Origin: Microcoleus vaginatus_C | Lineage (GTDB): Bacteria; Cyanobacteriota; Cyanobacteriia; Cyanobacteriales; Microcoleaceae | Length of the DNA: 64,000 nt | Direction: 5' to 3' (one strand) | NCBI GenBank assembly: GCA_040004035.1 | Contig: JAMPLN010000024.1 | The notes under the pieces: model-generated | Database searches by the model: none | What the model was told of the DNA's origin: nothing | What the model saw: only the letters and a program-made list of their open reading frames with translations | Part shown: piece by piece, positions 24,449-33,888 of the stretch | How the letters are laid out: each line of letters opens with the position of its first letter | Numbering within the stretch: the stretch's first letter is position 1 | Translations under genes and position numbers: made by a program

Positions 24449-27400
24449 TTACTCTATTGGATGAAGCAATTTCTCAATTGTCTCCACTAACGTTTCAGGC
24501 TCAACAGGCTTGGGAAGATGCCTGTGAAATCCGGCTGCTAGTGCTTGCTGTTGATTTGCCTCACCTGCATACGCTGTGAGGGCGATCGCGGGAATCTCTC
24601 CTCCCTCCTGTGTGGATAGTTGTCTGACTTGACGAATCAACATATAGCCATCAATTTGTGGCATTCCAATATCAGCAATCAAAACATCTGGCTTAGATTC
24701 ATTGAGCTTTTGTAGCGCATCTTTTGCTGAAGATACAGAGATCACTGTGGCTCCCGCTTCCTCCAAAATACATTGAACTAACTCTAAATTGTCTACTTCG
24801 TCATCGACGGCCAGGATACATAATCTAGCCAAGGGTGAAGAGTGAGATTTGAGTGAGAGATTATCGTTGCGATCGCTCTTTGCATCATTGCTTCTGGCTA
24901 ATAAAGGAAGTGTGACAGTAAATGTTGCTCCCTGTCCTTCTCCAAAACTTTCGGCTTTGACAGTTCCACCATGTAGCTCAACGACGTGACGCACGATCGC
25001 TAATCCCAGCCCTAACCCACCGAAGGTTCTCGTAATACTGCTATCGGCTTGTCGAAATGTGTCAAATACATAGGGAATAAATTCTGGCTTAATCCCTTTT
25101 CCTGTATCCCTGACTTGAATTTGAGCATAGGAATCAATCCTTTTTAGCTCAACTTCAACTCTACCTCCAGTTGGAGTGAACTTAATGGCATTGGTAAGCA
25201 AATTCCAGACAGCCTGTTGCAATCGGGTAGCATCTCCTAACACATCGCCGACATTGGGTTCTAGGTGAGTTTGAAGTTGAATGTTTTTCGCTTCGGCGGC
25301 TAAACTAACTGTTTCGAGCGCAGCTTTAAGAGTTGTTTTCAAATTAATAGGAGTAGAGTTCAAACTCAGCTTACCTTGCAGAATGCGAGAAATATCCAGC
25401 AAATCCTCAATCAGTTGAACTTGCAACTGGGTATTGCGTTCAATCGTTTCGAGAGCTACCGCCGTCTTGCCAGAATCCAGGGTTCCCCTTCGCAGCAGCC
25501 GAGTCCAACCTAGAATCGGATTCAACGGAGTTCGCAATTCGTGCGACAAGACAGCTAAGAACTCATCTTTAATTCGGTTAGCTGCTTCTGCTTGTGTCCG
25601 TGCTTGCGATTCTGACTCGTAGAGCCGTGCTCGGTCGATCGACTGCGCCGACTGCTGTGCCAGTGCCAAAACAAAAGCCCGATCGCTCTCGGAAAGTCGG
25701 GGAACAGTCGAAAAACTCAGCGACAGTCCACCAACGGCTTGTCCTTCAATCAACAATGGCACTGAAATCCAGGCTTCTGAACCAGCCTTGGCATACGCTT
25801 CGGCTAAATGAGGATAACGGGCAATTCGGTTTTCAATAGTTTCTACCCAAACAGGTTGCCCACTTCGCACAGCTTCTGCGAGAGGATAGGGTGCATGAAT
25901 TGAAAAACTACGCAGAAAGTCTCCTACGTGCTCATAGCCAATGGCTTGAATAATCTCCAGTTCGCTTGCATCCTGGTTTAATACCGCAAGCAAACCAGAA
26001 CTTGCTCCCAGTGCGGACATTCCCTGTTCAATAATCACCTGAGCCACTTGAGCCGAAGTTAGGGATTCAGACAAAGCCGTCATCACCGCCAGCAGTCGAG
26101 CCGTGCGGTTAGCAGCGAGTTCGGCGGCTAATTTCGCTTGTTGTGTTTCATTATAGAGACGAGCATTATCAATGGCGATCGCTGCTCGCTGAGCCAAATC
26201 TTCAGCCAAAGGAATGTCTTCCAGGCGATAGCGGCGATCGGATTCAGTAAACACAAAGGTAATGCTACCCAACACGCGGCCGCGTGCCTGTAGCGGTGCA
26301 ATGATGCAGGACTTTAACCCAACTCCACGTAAGATTTCCAAGTATTCAGCATTCGGCACTGTGGCAACTAACTGTTCATCTGTAATCTCAATCCCAATTT
26401 CAATCTGTCCTGTTTGCATGACTTTAGCAATGCCATACGCATCATCGAGATGTCTGGGAAAGCGTTGAGCCAACTCCCAGCCAAACTTCACTTTTTCGGG
26501 ATCTGAATGAGCAACTGCAACCCGACCAATTGTGCGATCGTCATTCAGCAGATCAACACTACACCAATCTGCAAAATAAGGAACTGCCAGCTTTGCAACG
26601 CTTTGGAGAGTTTGTTCATACTCTAGGGAAGAGGAAAGGACAGCACTCACTTGGGCTAAAAATGCTGATTTTTCCTGAGAAACCTCTGCTAAAGCACGGG
26701 CTGCCTGTTCTTGAACAAGCTGTACTCGTTCGTCTTCGGTTTGCTTCCGTTCAGTAATGTCGCAGAAAGCAGCAATGATCTTGATAATTTGTCCCTCTGC
26801 GTCAAACAAAGGGGAAGCATTGATCGAGAGAATCCTGCGAGTTCCATCGGCATGGCTAATGCCATGTTCAATACCATAAACAGGCTCACCTGTTTGCATA
26901 ACCCTCGCAAACGGCAGTTCATCTTCTGGGAAAGGATGACCCTCCACGGTTGTAATGAACCAGGATGGATCGTTATAGCCTCGCTCCACAATGTCGCTGC
27001 TAGTTAATCTTAAAATCCTCTCTGCTGCCTTATTCGCGGCAATAATCTGTCCGGTAGAATCTAGAATAGTGATGCCATCAGGAATAGTTTGGAAGATGCT
27101 AGATAATTGCGCTTTACCCTCACGCAGAGCAGTTTCTGCCTGCTTGCGTTGTGTAATGTCGTGCATCACGACAACAGCACCCTGTTTTTCGCCGTTTGCC
27201 GCAATAATTGCCTGTCCAGTTGCTAACAGCATTCGCGCAGTTCCATGCTGCGGAACAATCATCATTTCCACATCACGAACGTTGTGTCCTTGCAATGCCT
27301 GAAACAGGGGAATATCCTCTGTATTCATGGGTGTTTTGCCGTCGGGCAAATACAAGTTATAATACTGGGCCCATTGACCCGGTGGAACTGGCTGCTGAGG

Positions 27401-27997
27401 TAATCCATGAAAATCTTTAGCTGCTTGGTTAAATACTGTCAATATGCCATCGGCATCGCAAGCGACAATGCCAGCTTGAACGTTGTTTAGGATTGCCTTC
27501 AAAAAGTCCTGTTCTTTCTGAAGGGTGGCTTCCACCTGCTGGGACTTGGCGATTTCGGCTTTCAATTGTCGATCGAGTTGAGATGTTTGAGTCGTGTCTT
27601 GGAAGTAAATCAGTAAGCCATCTTCACTCTTGATGAGGCGAATTCTCAACCACTTGTTGACTGAGGGGTAATGTTCTTCAAACTCGATCTCTGTTGGCGT
27701 TACGATCGCTTGATGACAATACTTATATAGCTCAGAAGTAAGATCGACCGAAAATATAGTCCATATATTTTTGCCAATCAGGTGTTGCCACTTCCTGTTT
27801 AAAAGCTGCTCTGCTTTATAGTTGACATAGGTGCAGTGCCACTCTGAATTAATAGAAATAAAAGCCTCTGCCATGTGATCGACTATCACCGCAAATCGTC
27901 GTACTTCGAGTGTTTGGCAGTCCGTACATAGCTCTTGAGGAAAATTTACAGTAAGCTCTTCTCGATCATTCAAGGAGTGTGTACGTTCTACATTCAT
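24449..27997 (-). CDS. Hybrid sensor histidine kinase (PAS3-GAF2-HisKA-HATPase-REC)
   Basis: A 1182-residue cytoplasmic signalling protein. Three PAS-like domains occupy about residues 37-430 (ISINSEWHCTYVNYKAEQLL, AGIVACDADGILTVFNQAAK, DGITILDSTGQIIAANKAAE), each ending near a PAC segment. Two GAF domains follow (about 455-615 and 640-790). The dimerisation box FLAVLSHELRTPLNPILGW carries the phospho-accepting His (near 817), then an HATPase with DATRLQQAVWNLLTNAIKFT and GLGLGLAIV. The receiver domain contains VDDEVDN and the acceptor Asp in ADIGMPQIDGY (near 1107). No transmembrane segment is evident, so it should sense an intracellular or diffusible cue. GAF motifs for bilin attachment (a conserved Cys-His) are not obvious. 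No response regulator gene adjoins it. Confidence 0.92.
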   Translation of the reverse strand: MNVERTHSLNDREELTVNFPQELCTDCQTLEVRRFAVIVDHMAEAFISINSEWHCTYVNYKAEQLLNRKWQHLIGKNIWTIFSVDLTSELYKYCHQAIVTPTEIEFEEHYPSVNKWLRIRLIKSEDGLLIYFQDTTQTSQLDRQLKAEIAKSQQVEATLQKEQDFLKAILNNVQAGIVACDADGILTVFNQAAKDFHGLPQQPVPPGQWAQYYNLYLPDGKTPMNTEDIPLFQALQGHNVRDVEMMIVPQHGTARMLLATGQAIIAANGEKQGAVVVMHDITQRKQAETALREGKAQLSSIFQTIPDGITILDSTGQIIAANKAAERILRLTSSDIVERGYNDPSWFITTVEGHPFPEDELPFARVMQTGEPVYGIEHGISHADGTRRILSINASPLFDAEGQIIKIIAAFCDITERKQTEDERVQLVQEQAARALAEVSQEKSAFLAQVSAVLSSSLEYEQTLQSVAKLAVPYFADWCSVDLLNDDRTIGRVAVAHSDPEKVKFGWELAQRFPRHLDDAYGIAKVMQTGQIEIGIEITDEQLVATVPNAEYLEILRGVGLKSCIIAPLQARGRVLGSITFVFTESDRRYRLEDIPLAEDLAQRAAIAIDNARLYNETQQAKLAAELAANRTARLLAVMTALSESLTSAQVAQVIIEQGMSALGASSGLLAVLNQDASELEIIQAIGYEHVGDFLRSFSIHAPYPLAEAVRSGQPVWVETIENRIARYPHLAEAYAKAGSEAWISVPLLIEGQAVGGLSLSFSTVPRLSESDRAFVLALAQQSAQSIDRARLYESESQARTQAEAANRIKDEFLAVLSHELRTPLNPILGWTRLLRRGTLDSGKTAVALETIERNTQLQVQLIEDLLDISRILQGKLSLNSTPINLKTTLKAALETVSLAAEAKNIQLQTHLEPNVGDVLGDATRLQQAVWNLLTNAIKFTPTGGRVEVELKRIDSYAQIQVRDTGKGIKPEFIPYVFDTFRQADSSITRTFGGLGLGLAIVRHVVELHGGTVKAESFGEGQGATFTVTLPLLARSNDAKSDRNDNLSLKSHSSPLARLCILAVDDEVDNLELVQCILEEAGATVISVSSAKDALQKLNESKPDVLIADIGMPQIDGYMLIRQVRQLSTQEGGEIPAIALTAYAGEANQQQALAAGFHRHLPKPVEPETLVETIEKLLHPIE

Positions 27998-28425
27998 TGC
28001 GGTTAGTCCTGCCTATTTACCTATTATACCGATCCTAAATCATTTGTGTAATTCTTGTAGGGGCAAACCCCCCCTGGTTGACCCGCCTTGGCTGGGGTAG
28101 GCACTCTTAGCATTACCCGTACATCTTTTTACGACTCCTGCAAGGATTGCTATAGTATTTTTAGTCAGTTAGGGTGCAGATTATTTTAGATTCTAGCGGG
28201 CGGTGATTTCACCGTTTATAAATTTGGATTTCATGAACCTCCTTAACACTATATATGGTGTTTATGCGTAAGTCCTGATGAACATAGAACGATACAAAGC
28301 ATTTTCGCTGCCGGATGTGATGGAGTCGAAGCTGCTGGTTTGGTAAAATGCCAGAGGCGATCGACTTACCAATAAAAACCACCAGATTAATTTAAACTGA
28401 TTAAAAATTAGGCTGCGAAAATCCG
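27998..28425. other. Divergent intergenic region, histidine kinase / hydrolase
   Basis: 428 bp with no supported gene. It includes a palindrome CACTATATATGGTG (28247-28260) and a 22-codon frame (28278-28346, MNIERYKAFSLPDVMESKLL) too short to call. Either could reflect a decayed gene or regulatory sites for the hydrolase gene. Confidence 0.35.
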
Positions 28426-29700
28426 ATGATCCACAAGAAGAACCGCAAAAAGTTACCTTTATTGGCAGCATTCTTAGTCTCGCCATTTATTTCTTGGTTC
28501 CTGAGTGCGATCGCACTATTTCTCAGTCTCTGGGTCATCGTACCAGCACCCACGATGTCCCTGTACCCTTTGGCGGTGGGAGCACCCGAAATCAGTCCTT
28601 GGTTAGTCGGTATCAATACGATCGCCCTTCTGCTGAACCTGCTGGGACGGCATCAAGGCAAAGTCTACATTATTGTACTCATTTGTAACCTGTTCGCCCT
28701 CATCCTGGGTCTGCTACCCCTGATGCAGTTTCCCGCAGCCAATGCAGCCATAGCTACCCAAATGCAAGCTGTTCTAGGGGAAAACTATTTAGCAGCCGTT
28801 TCTCAAGCCGATCGCGCCCAGCTACGCCCTCAACCGTTTATCCTAGCAGATGCGTTCCGAGGAATTCCCATCAGAGACGTTAGGATCGATCGGGCTATTG
28901 GATTTGCCAACCCTGACGGAGTTTCACTGCAACTAAACCTTTATCGGCCGATGCAAATTGGCAAATATCCGGCGATTATCACGCTCTACGGGGGAGCTTG
29001 GCAGAGAGGCAATGCCGATTCCAATGAAGAATTCAGCCGCTATATGGCCGCCCAAGGCTATTGTGTGGTTGCAATTGATTACCGCCACGCTCCCAAGTAT
29101 CGATTTCCTGCTCAGCTTGAGGACGTACAAGCCGCTCTTTCCTATATCAAAACTCATGCTGGTGATTGGGAAATCGATCTCGATCGAATTGCTCTGATGG
29201 GAAGGTCTGCAGGTGCCCATTTAGCAATGCTAACTGCTTATGATTCTAGTGTGCTTCCAGTTCGAGCAGTGGTAAATTATTACGGGCCAAATGACCTGAT
29301 CCGGGGATACAATGACCCACCTTTTCCTGATGCCATAAATGTTCGAGCCGTCTTGCGTGCCTTTCTGGGAGGAACGCCAGATGAACTCAATGAGCTTTAC
29401 CGTCGGGCTTCTCCCATAAATTATATTAAACCGAATCTTCCCCCTTCTCTACTGGTTTATGCAGGTCGCGACCATATCGTTCAGCCCAAGTTTGGTCGAT
29501 CGCTCTACCAACGATTGCGAGCCACGGGCGATTCCCTACGGGATAGCTTCGCTTCACGGGCTATTTTACTCGAAATTCCTTGGGCTGAACACGCCTTTGA
29601 TGCAGTTTTTAATGGTCCGAGCAATCAATTAGCTTTGTACTACACAGAACGCTTTTTGGCTCATTCTCTGAAGTCTTCGGATTACCAACGAGTTAACTAA
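28426..29700 (+). CDS. Alpha/beta hydrolase (BD-FAE / HSL-like esterase) with N-terminal membrane segments
   Basis: A 424-residue serine hydrolase. Three hydrophobic helices precede the catalytic domain (PLLAAFLVSPFISWFLSAI, AIALFLSLWVIVPAP with VGINTIALLLNLLG, and VYIIVLICNLFALILGLLP), anchoring it in the membrane. The oxyanion-hole motif is TLYGGAWQRG and the nucleophile is Ser in MGRSAGAHLAML. The Asp is in VYAGRDHIVQ and the His in WAEHAFDAVF. PKYRFPAQLEDVQAALSYIK is the family-typical helix after the first strand. A short GDSLRDSFASRA insertion lies before the catalytic His and may reflect a repeat insertion. It probably hydrolyses a lipid or carboxyl ester; the substrate is unknown. It is single, with long spacers on both sides. 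Confidence 0.87.
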   Translation: MIHKKNRKKLPLLAAFLVSPFISWFLSAIALFLSLWVIVPAPTMSLYPLAVGAPEISPWLVGINTIALLLNLLGRHQGKVYIIVLICNLFALILGLLPLMQFPAANAAIATQMQAVLGENYLAAVSQADRAQLRPQPFILADAFRGIPIRDVRIDRAIGFANPDGVSLQLNLYRPMQIGKYPAIITLYGGAWQRGNADSNEEFSRYMAAQGYCVVAIDYRHAPKYRFPAQLEDVQAALSYIKTHAGDWEIDLDRIALMGRSAGAHLAMLTAYDSSVLPVRAVVNYYGPNDLIRGYNDPPFPDAINVRAVLRAFLGGTPDELNELYRRASPINYIKPNLPPSLLVYAGRDHIVQPKFGRSLYQRLRATGDSLRDSFASRAILLEIPWAEHAFDAVFNGPSNQLALYYTERFLAHSLKSSDYQRVN

Positions 29701-29835
29701 AAATTATCAACTTACTCATTTATGCTCAATAAACTGCGGCTATAACAGTTTAATAAGCTCCCAAATCTCGTAAAGATTTCTACGGCAAATTGTCGCACCA
29801 AATTTTAGAAGAGTTGCAAGACTTTATTTATTATA

Positions 29836-29909
29836 TAGCGGTTCTCAAGCGTGGTGAGGTATGCCCCATGCCCCATGCCCCATGCCCCATGCCCCATGCC
29901 CCATGCCCT
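29836..29909. repeat. Heptamer tandem repeat with TATAGCGGTTCTCAA leader
   Basis: TATAGCGGTTCTCAAGCG is followed by GTGAGGT and then six exact ATGCCCC heptamers plus one ATGCCCT variant (29861-29909). The reverse complement of the same leader with AGGGCAT heptamers is at 36907-36978. Short tandem heptamers of this kind (STRR sequences) are known from filamentous cyanobacteria. Confidence 0.85.
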
Positions 29910-30305
29910 GTTACACTGAAATCCTGCGGTTGTGTGCGATCGGTGCGATCGACCCTTCGGAAAAAAAACTAAATTTCTGTAGCCTACAATACATTTATTT
30001 GGTTAATGATTGTTTAAACTCTCCAAGTGTAGATTGTGTACTCTCCATAATTCTCCAAAACCCCTAAACGAGTGCGTTGTTTGCTGGACTGCGATTTATC
30101 GATCGTCGAACCGTTAAAAACCATAAGTAGTTTTGACCTGAATTCATCGGAATTGATTCACACAAAATTTTTGAGCTGACCAGGGTGAAGATTAGTTACT
30201 AAATCTGTGCAGCGCAGACATCTATCATGTTGACTCAAGTTAGTACAGGTTCTTGTCATCTATTTTATTGCTGCTAATAACCGAAATCCAACCGCATCTC
30301 ACACT

Positions 30306-30356
30306 GGATTGTCACGCCCGATGGGCGAAGTGATAGGGCCTCGCTCATCCAATCTT
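30306..30356 (+). promoter_or_regulatory. Nested hairpin in the glnN leader
   Basis: GGATTG pairs with CAATCT (outer stem), TCAC with GTGA (middle stem, with a GAA bulge) and GCCC with GGGC around a GAT loop. Two stems are stacked and a 16-base single-stranded segment TAGGGCCTCGCTCATC lies on the 3' side. It ends about 145 bp before the glnN start and may be part of its 5' untranslated region. It does not match the glnA glutamine riboswitch consensus as I know it. Confidence 0.4.
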
Positions 30357-30501
30357 TTAGAGCCTGCCAAAAACGGCATTCTGCCCAAAGTTAGCTTTGA
30401 CTAAAAACGTTGGGTAAATCCAACATATTTGTCAATAGTTAGACTTTGCTAACATCTATTTTTTCACAAATACTCGTCCCCCAATCCCAATACAAATAAC
30501 C

Positions 30502-32676
30502 ATGAGTGGAAACGAATCGCGCGTTCAAGCAATTTCTCAAATCGTCAACCGCAAACAGATGCCTGCCCGGCCTCTCAAGCGGCTAGAAGATATGTGGGCA
30601 ACAGACGTTTTTAGTCTGAGCAAGATGCAAGAAAGTCTGCCCAAAAGTATTTTCAAATCAGTAAAAAACACCATTCAAACCGGCCAAAAATTAGATGATT
30701 CCGTCGCTGATGTAGTTGCAGCCGCAATGAAAGACTGGGCTATTTCCAAAGGAGCCCTGTACTACGCCCACGTATTTTACCCGCTCACCAACAGCACCGC
30801 CGAAAAGCACGACGGTTTCATCTCCGTGCAAGGCGACGGGTCCGTCATCTCAGAATTTGCAGGCAAAGTTCTGGTACAAGGCGAACCCGATGGTTCCTCA
30901 TTCCCCAACGGCGGCATCCGTTCCACCGCCGCCGCTCGCGGATACACAGCCTGGGATGTCACCAGCCCTGCTTATGTCATGGAAACAGACAACGGCATGA
31001 CCTTGTGCATTCCCACTGTTTTCATCTCCTGGACAGGTGAAGCCTTAGACAAAAAAACGCCGCTTTTGCGTTCCATTGCCGCAATGAACAAAGCAGCAAC
31101 CCGAGTGTTAAAGCTATTAGGAAATACCGAAGTTGCCCCGGTCAATTCCAGTTGCGGTTCCGAACAAGAATACTTCCTGGTAGATGCCAATTTCACCACC
31201 AGCCGCCCCGATTTACTGCTAGCAGGTCGCACCCTTTTCGGCAAACCTCCTGCCAAAGGTCAGCAATTTGACGACCACTATTTTGGAGCGATTCCAGAGC
31301 GCGTTCAAGTCTTCATGCAGGAAGTAGAAGAAAAAATGTACCGGCTGGGAATTCCTGCCAAAACCCGCCACAACGAAGTAGCTCCCGGTCAGTTTGAAAT
31401 TGCACCAGTTTTTGAAGCTGCAAACGTCGCCAGCGACCACCAACAATTAACCATGACAATTCTCCGCAACACTGCGAAGAAACACGGTTTTATGTGTTTG
31501 CTGCACGAGAAGCCTTTCGCCGGCATTAACGGTTCCGGCAAACACGTCAACTGGTCGATCGGCAATGCCACCCAAGGAAACTTATTAGACCCCGGCGATA
31601 CACCGCACTCGAACATACAATTTCTAGTTTTCTGCGGCGCTGTGATTCGCGGAGTTCACAAATACGGCCCGCTGTTGCGCGCGGTAGTTGCTACTGCCAG
31701 CAACGACCACCGATTGGGTGCAAATGAGGCTCCACCAGCAATTATCTCTGTCTATTTGGGTTCGCAATTAGAAGATATCTTCGAGCAAATTAGCCGGGGA
31801 GAAGTTAAGGACTCTAAAGGTCGGGGAATTATGAACTTAGGTGTAGAAACACTGCCTACTTTCATGAAGGATGCTGGAGACAGAAACCGGACTTCGCCCT
31901 TTGCCTTTACTGGAAACCGATTTGAATTCCGTGCAGTAGGTTCCGGTCAGTCGGTTTCCGGGCCGCTGGTGGCGATGAATACAATTCTTGCAGATTCTTT
32001 GGACTGGATTGCTAACAAATTAGAAAGCGATTTGGCTAACGGAACTGAACTGAATGCTGCCATCCAAACCATACTCAAAGAAGTGATGGACGAGCACGGT
32101 GCGGTTGTATTTGGCGGCAACGGCTATTCGGAAGAATGGCACAAAATGGCTGTTGAGGAACGGGGTTTAGCTAACTTGCGGACTACTGCCGATGCTTTGC
32201 CCGTGTTGAAGGAAGGATACATTGAAGACTTGTTTGAAAAGACAGGTGTTCTGACTCCTGTTGAATTGGAAAGCCGTTACGATGTTTATGCAGAGCAGTA
32301 TTTGCTGGCAATTGAAGTCGAAGCAAAACTGGTAATAAGCATGGCAAAAACCATTATTTATCCCGCAGCAGTGAGGTATTTAGCTGAACTTTCCGGCACG
32401 ATTTCTAAATTGAAAGACATTGGGATTGAACTGGAAAAGGAAAGTGCCGAAAAAGTAGCGGTGCTGGTTAAGTCGATGATGGATACTGCGAGCAAATTGA
32501 GTGCTGCTTTGAGCAAGCACGATTTTGCTTCGACAGAAGACCATATGCAATATGCTTCGCAAACAATTCGTCCTTTAATGGATGAGGTTCGCAAGTATGC
32601 GGATGCTCTGGAAGGTGAAGTGGCTGATGATTTGTGGCCTCTGCCTACTTATCAAGAAATGCTGTTTGTTAAGTAA
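30502..32676 (+). CDS. glnN: Glutamine synthetase type III
   Basis: A 724-residue GSIII enzyme that makes glutamine from glutamate, ammonia and ATP. The length (about 700-730) separates it from type I GlnA (about 470). Signature stretches are ARPLKRLEDMWATDVFSL at the N-terminus, HDGFISVQGDGSVI, VNSSCGSEQEYFLVD (catalytic site acids), KTRHNEVAPGQFEIAPVFE and GSGKHVNWSIGN, with NRTSPFAFTGNRFEFR. GSIII in cyanobacteria is usually induced by nitrogen starvation through NtcA. A long leader precedes it, but no clear NtcA site was seen. The gene is monocistronic and followed 35 bp later by a perfect palindrome that may terminate it. Confidence 0.97.
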   Translation: MSGNESRVQAISQIVNRKQMPARPLKRLEDMWATDVFSLSKMQESLPKSIFKSVKNTIQTGQKLDDSVADVVAAAMKDWAISKGALYYAHVFYPLTNSTAEKHDGFISVQGDGSVISEFAGKVLVQGEPDGSSFPNGGIRSTAAARGYTAWDVTSPAYVMETDNGMTLCIPTVFISWTGEALDKKTPLLRSIAAMNKAATRVLKLLGNTEVAPVNSSCGSEQEYFLVDANFTTSRPDLLLAGRTLFGKPPAKGQQFDDHYFGAIPERVQVFMQEVEEKMYRLGIPAKTRHNEVAPGQFEIAPVFEAANVASDHQQLTMTILRNTAKKHGFMCLLHEKPFAGINGSGKHVNWSIGNATQGNLLDPGDTPHSNIQFLVFCGAVIRGVHKYGPLLRAVVATASNDHRLGANEAPPAIISVYLGSQLEDIFEQISRGEVKDSKGRGIMNLGVETLPTFMKDAGDRNRTSPFAFTGNRFEFRAVGSGQSVSGPLVAMNTILADSLDWIANKLESDLANGTELNAAIQTILKEVMDEHGAVVFGGNGYSEEWHKMAVEERGLANLRTTADALPVLKEGYIEDLFEKTGVLTPVELESRYDVYAEQYLLAIEVEAKLVISMAKTIIYPAAVRYLAELSGTISKLKDIGIELEKESAEKVAVLVKSMMDTASKLSAALSKHDFASTEDHMQYASQTIRPLMDEVRKYADALEGEVADDLWPLPTYQEMLFVK

Positions 32677-32711
32677 TAGCAAACAAATTCGGTTAATTGC
32701 AGGTTAGATTT

Positions 32712-32740
32712 GTAAGGACACGGCAGTGCCGTGTCCTTAC
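32712..32740. repeat. GTAAGGACACGGCA palindrome
   Basis: A perfect inverted repeat of 14-base arms around a single G, starting GTAAGGACACGGCA. It is 35 bp after the glnN stop. It belongs to the same family as 19872-19896, and half-copies are at about 19942 and 57371-57387. It would form a stable hairpin able to stop transcription, although no T run follows directly. Confidence 0.8.
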
Positions 32741-32883
32741 TTGTTTTTGAGGTTAAATGAGTGGTACGCTGAATCTGCCAGAGTCATTAAATGCCAGCTA
32801 CAGTAAGAGTTGTTAAGATTGTTGAGATACCCTTCAACAAATTTATCGGCGTAGAAAAACTAATATTGCTGCGAAAAGCTATT

Positions 32884-33888
32884 ATGCGAATTCAATCTTT
32901 CTTGAAACAAATGACTCTGGTGGCTCTAGCTCTATTTTTTGCGATCAGTTGCAGTCGATCGACTCCGAACGTAAACTCTTCCCCTGAAGCAAGCACCTCT
33001 AGCAGCTTTAGAGTGGCAATGCTCACCACAGGCGCCAAAGACAACCAAAGTTGGGATCAAGCTTGCTTTGAAGGATTGAATCTAATCAAAAATAAATTTA
33101 ATGCTGAGGTAGACATTACTGACAGTATTGACGGTGAAAATAGTGAAGCTACCATTCGCAAATATGCCCAGTCAGGCTATAACCTGGTAATTGCAGCCAG
33201 TGGTGCCTATTCCACAACTGCCGAAAAGGTCGCTAAAGAATTTCCGCGAACGAAATTTGCCCTGATTACAACGCATCCAGGGAATAACAGAAATTTGGGG
33301 GCTGTTGCCTTTCGATCGGGTGAAGTGGGGTACCTCACAGGCGCTTTGGCTGCGATGAAGACCAAAAGCAATAAAGTTGGCTATATTGTGGGTGAACCTT
33401 ATCCTGTTTACAAAGAAGAAGAAGCCTTGTTTAGGCGGGGAGTGAAGGCAACGAATCCCTCTGTTCAAGCCTCGACTGCTTTTCTCAATTCTTGGGTTGA
33501 TACGGAAAAAGCCACCAAAATTGCAACGGATATGGTGGCCTCTGGAGTAGATGTTTTGACCTTCAACGCCGGTGAGGCAGGGTTAGCCGCCCTAAAAGCC
33601 GTTTCGCAAAAGCCAGGAGTCTTGGTGATTGGTAGGACAAAGGATCAGTACGAAGTGGCTCCCGGCAAAGTCCTAACTAGCGTTCTGCAGGACATTCCCA
33701 ATCTGGTGCTAAATGTGGCAGTGTTAACCCAGCAAGGTCGCTGGGAAGGAAAACTTTACAAGTTTGGGCTCAAGGAAAAAATCTACGACTTTGCCCCTTT
33801 CCGTGGTAGTCTCACGTCTCAGGAAGAGGACACTTTCAAGATTATCCGAGAAGCTGTGACGACTGGCAAAATCGATGTTTCTCCTTAG
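32884..33888 (+). CDS. BMP-family substrate-binding lipoprotein
   Basis: A 334-residue periplasmic binding protein of the BMP/PnrA/Med family, which bind nucleosides or related small molecules. The signal peptide MRIQSFLKQMTLVALALFFA ends in the lipobox AISC (Cys23), so it is membrane-tethered. Then comes FRVAMLTTGAKDNQSWDQAC, the classical BMP start, with a DSIDGENSEATIRKYAQSGYNLVIAASGAYS hinge region and a later GYIVGEPYPVY. An in-frame upstream ATG at 32791 would bury the signal peptide, so the start is moved to 32884. There are no ABC permease or ATPase genes beside it. Its stop overlaps the GTG of the next gene (TAGTG), which is a sensor kinase. It therefore probably serves as the ligand-binding partner of that kinase and not of a transporter, by inference. 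Confidence 0.87.
   Translation: MRIQSFLKQMTLVALALFFAISCSRSTPNVNSSPEASTSSSFRVAMLTTGAKDNQSWDQACFEGLNLIKNKFNAEVDITDSIDGENSEATIRKYAQSGYNLVIAASGAYSTTAEKVAKEFPRTKFALITTHPGNNRNLGAVAFRSGEVGYLTGALAAMKTKSNKVGYIVGEPYPVYKEEEALFRRGVKATNPSVQASTAFLNSWVDTEKATKIATDMVASGVDVLTFNAGEAGLAALKAVSQKPGVLVIGRTKDQYEVAPGKVLTSVLQDIPNLVLNVAVLTQQGRWEGKLYKFGLKEKIYDFAPFRGSLTSQEEDTFKIIREAVTTGKIDVSP

Larger units (their letters stand above)
29701..30501. other. Long leader/spacer upstream of glnN
   Basis: 801 bp without a supported gene. The left part holds the TATAGCGGTTCTCAA heptamer element (29836-29909). A nested hairpin is at 30306-30356 and a small TGCC-AAAAAC-GGCA hairpin at about 30365-30378. NtcA sites (GTA-N8-TAC) were looked for and not clearly found; the nearest is GTA-N7-TAC near 30030. 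Confidence 0.5.

Noticed and set aside
28278..28346. 22-codon frame starting MNIERYKAFSLPDVMESK
   Set aside because: Too short and without a ribosome site; may be a relic or chance, so it was mentioned only in the intergenic entry.
29861..29909. Possible CRISPR array
   Set aside because: The repeat unit is 7 bp with no spacers. This is a heptamer tandem repeat, not repeat-spacer DNA.
29790..30067. Two small plus-strand frames over the heptamer array
   Set aside because: The proteins are MPHAPCP repeats produced by translating the tandem heptamers.
30306..30356. Glutamine riboswitch (glnA motif)
   Set aside because: The hairpin does not show the sequence of the known glnA or downstream-peptide motifs, so it is reported only as an undefined structured segment.
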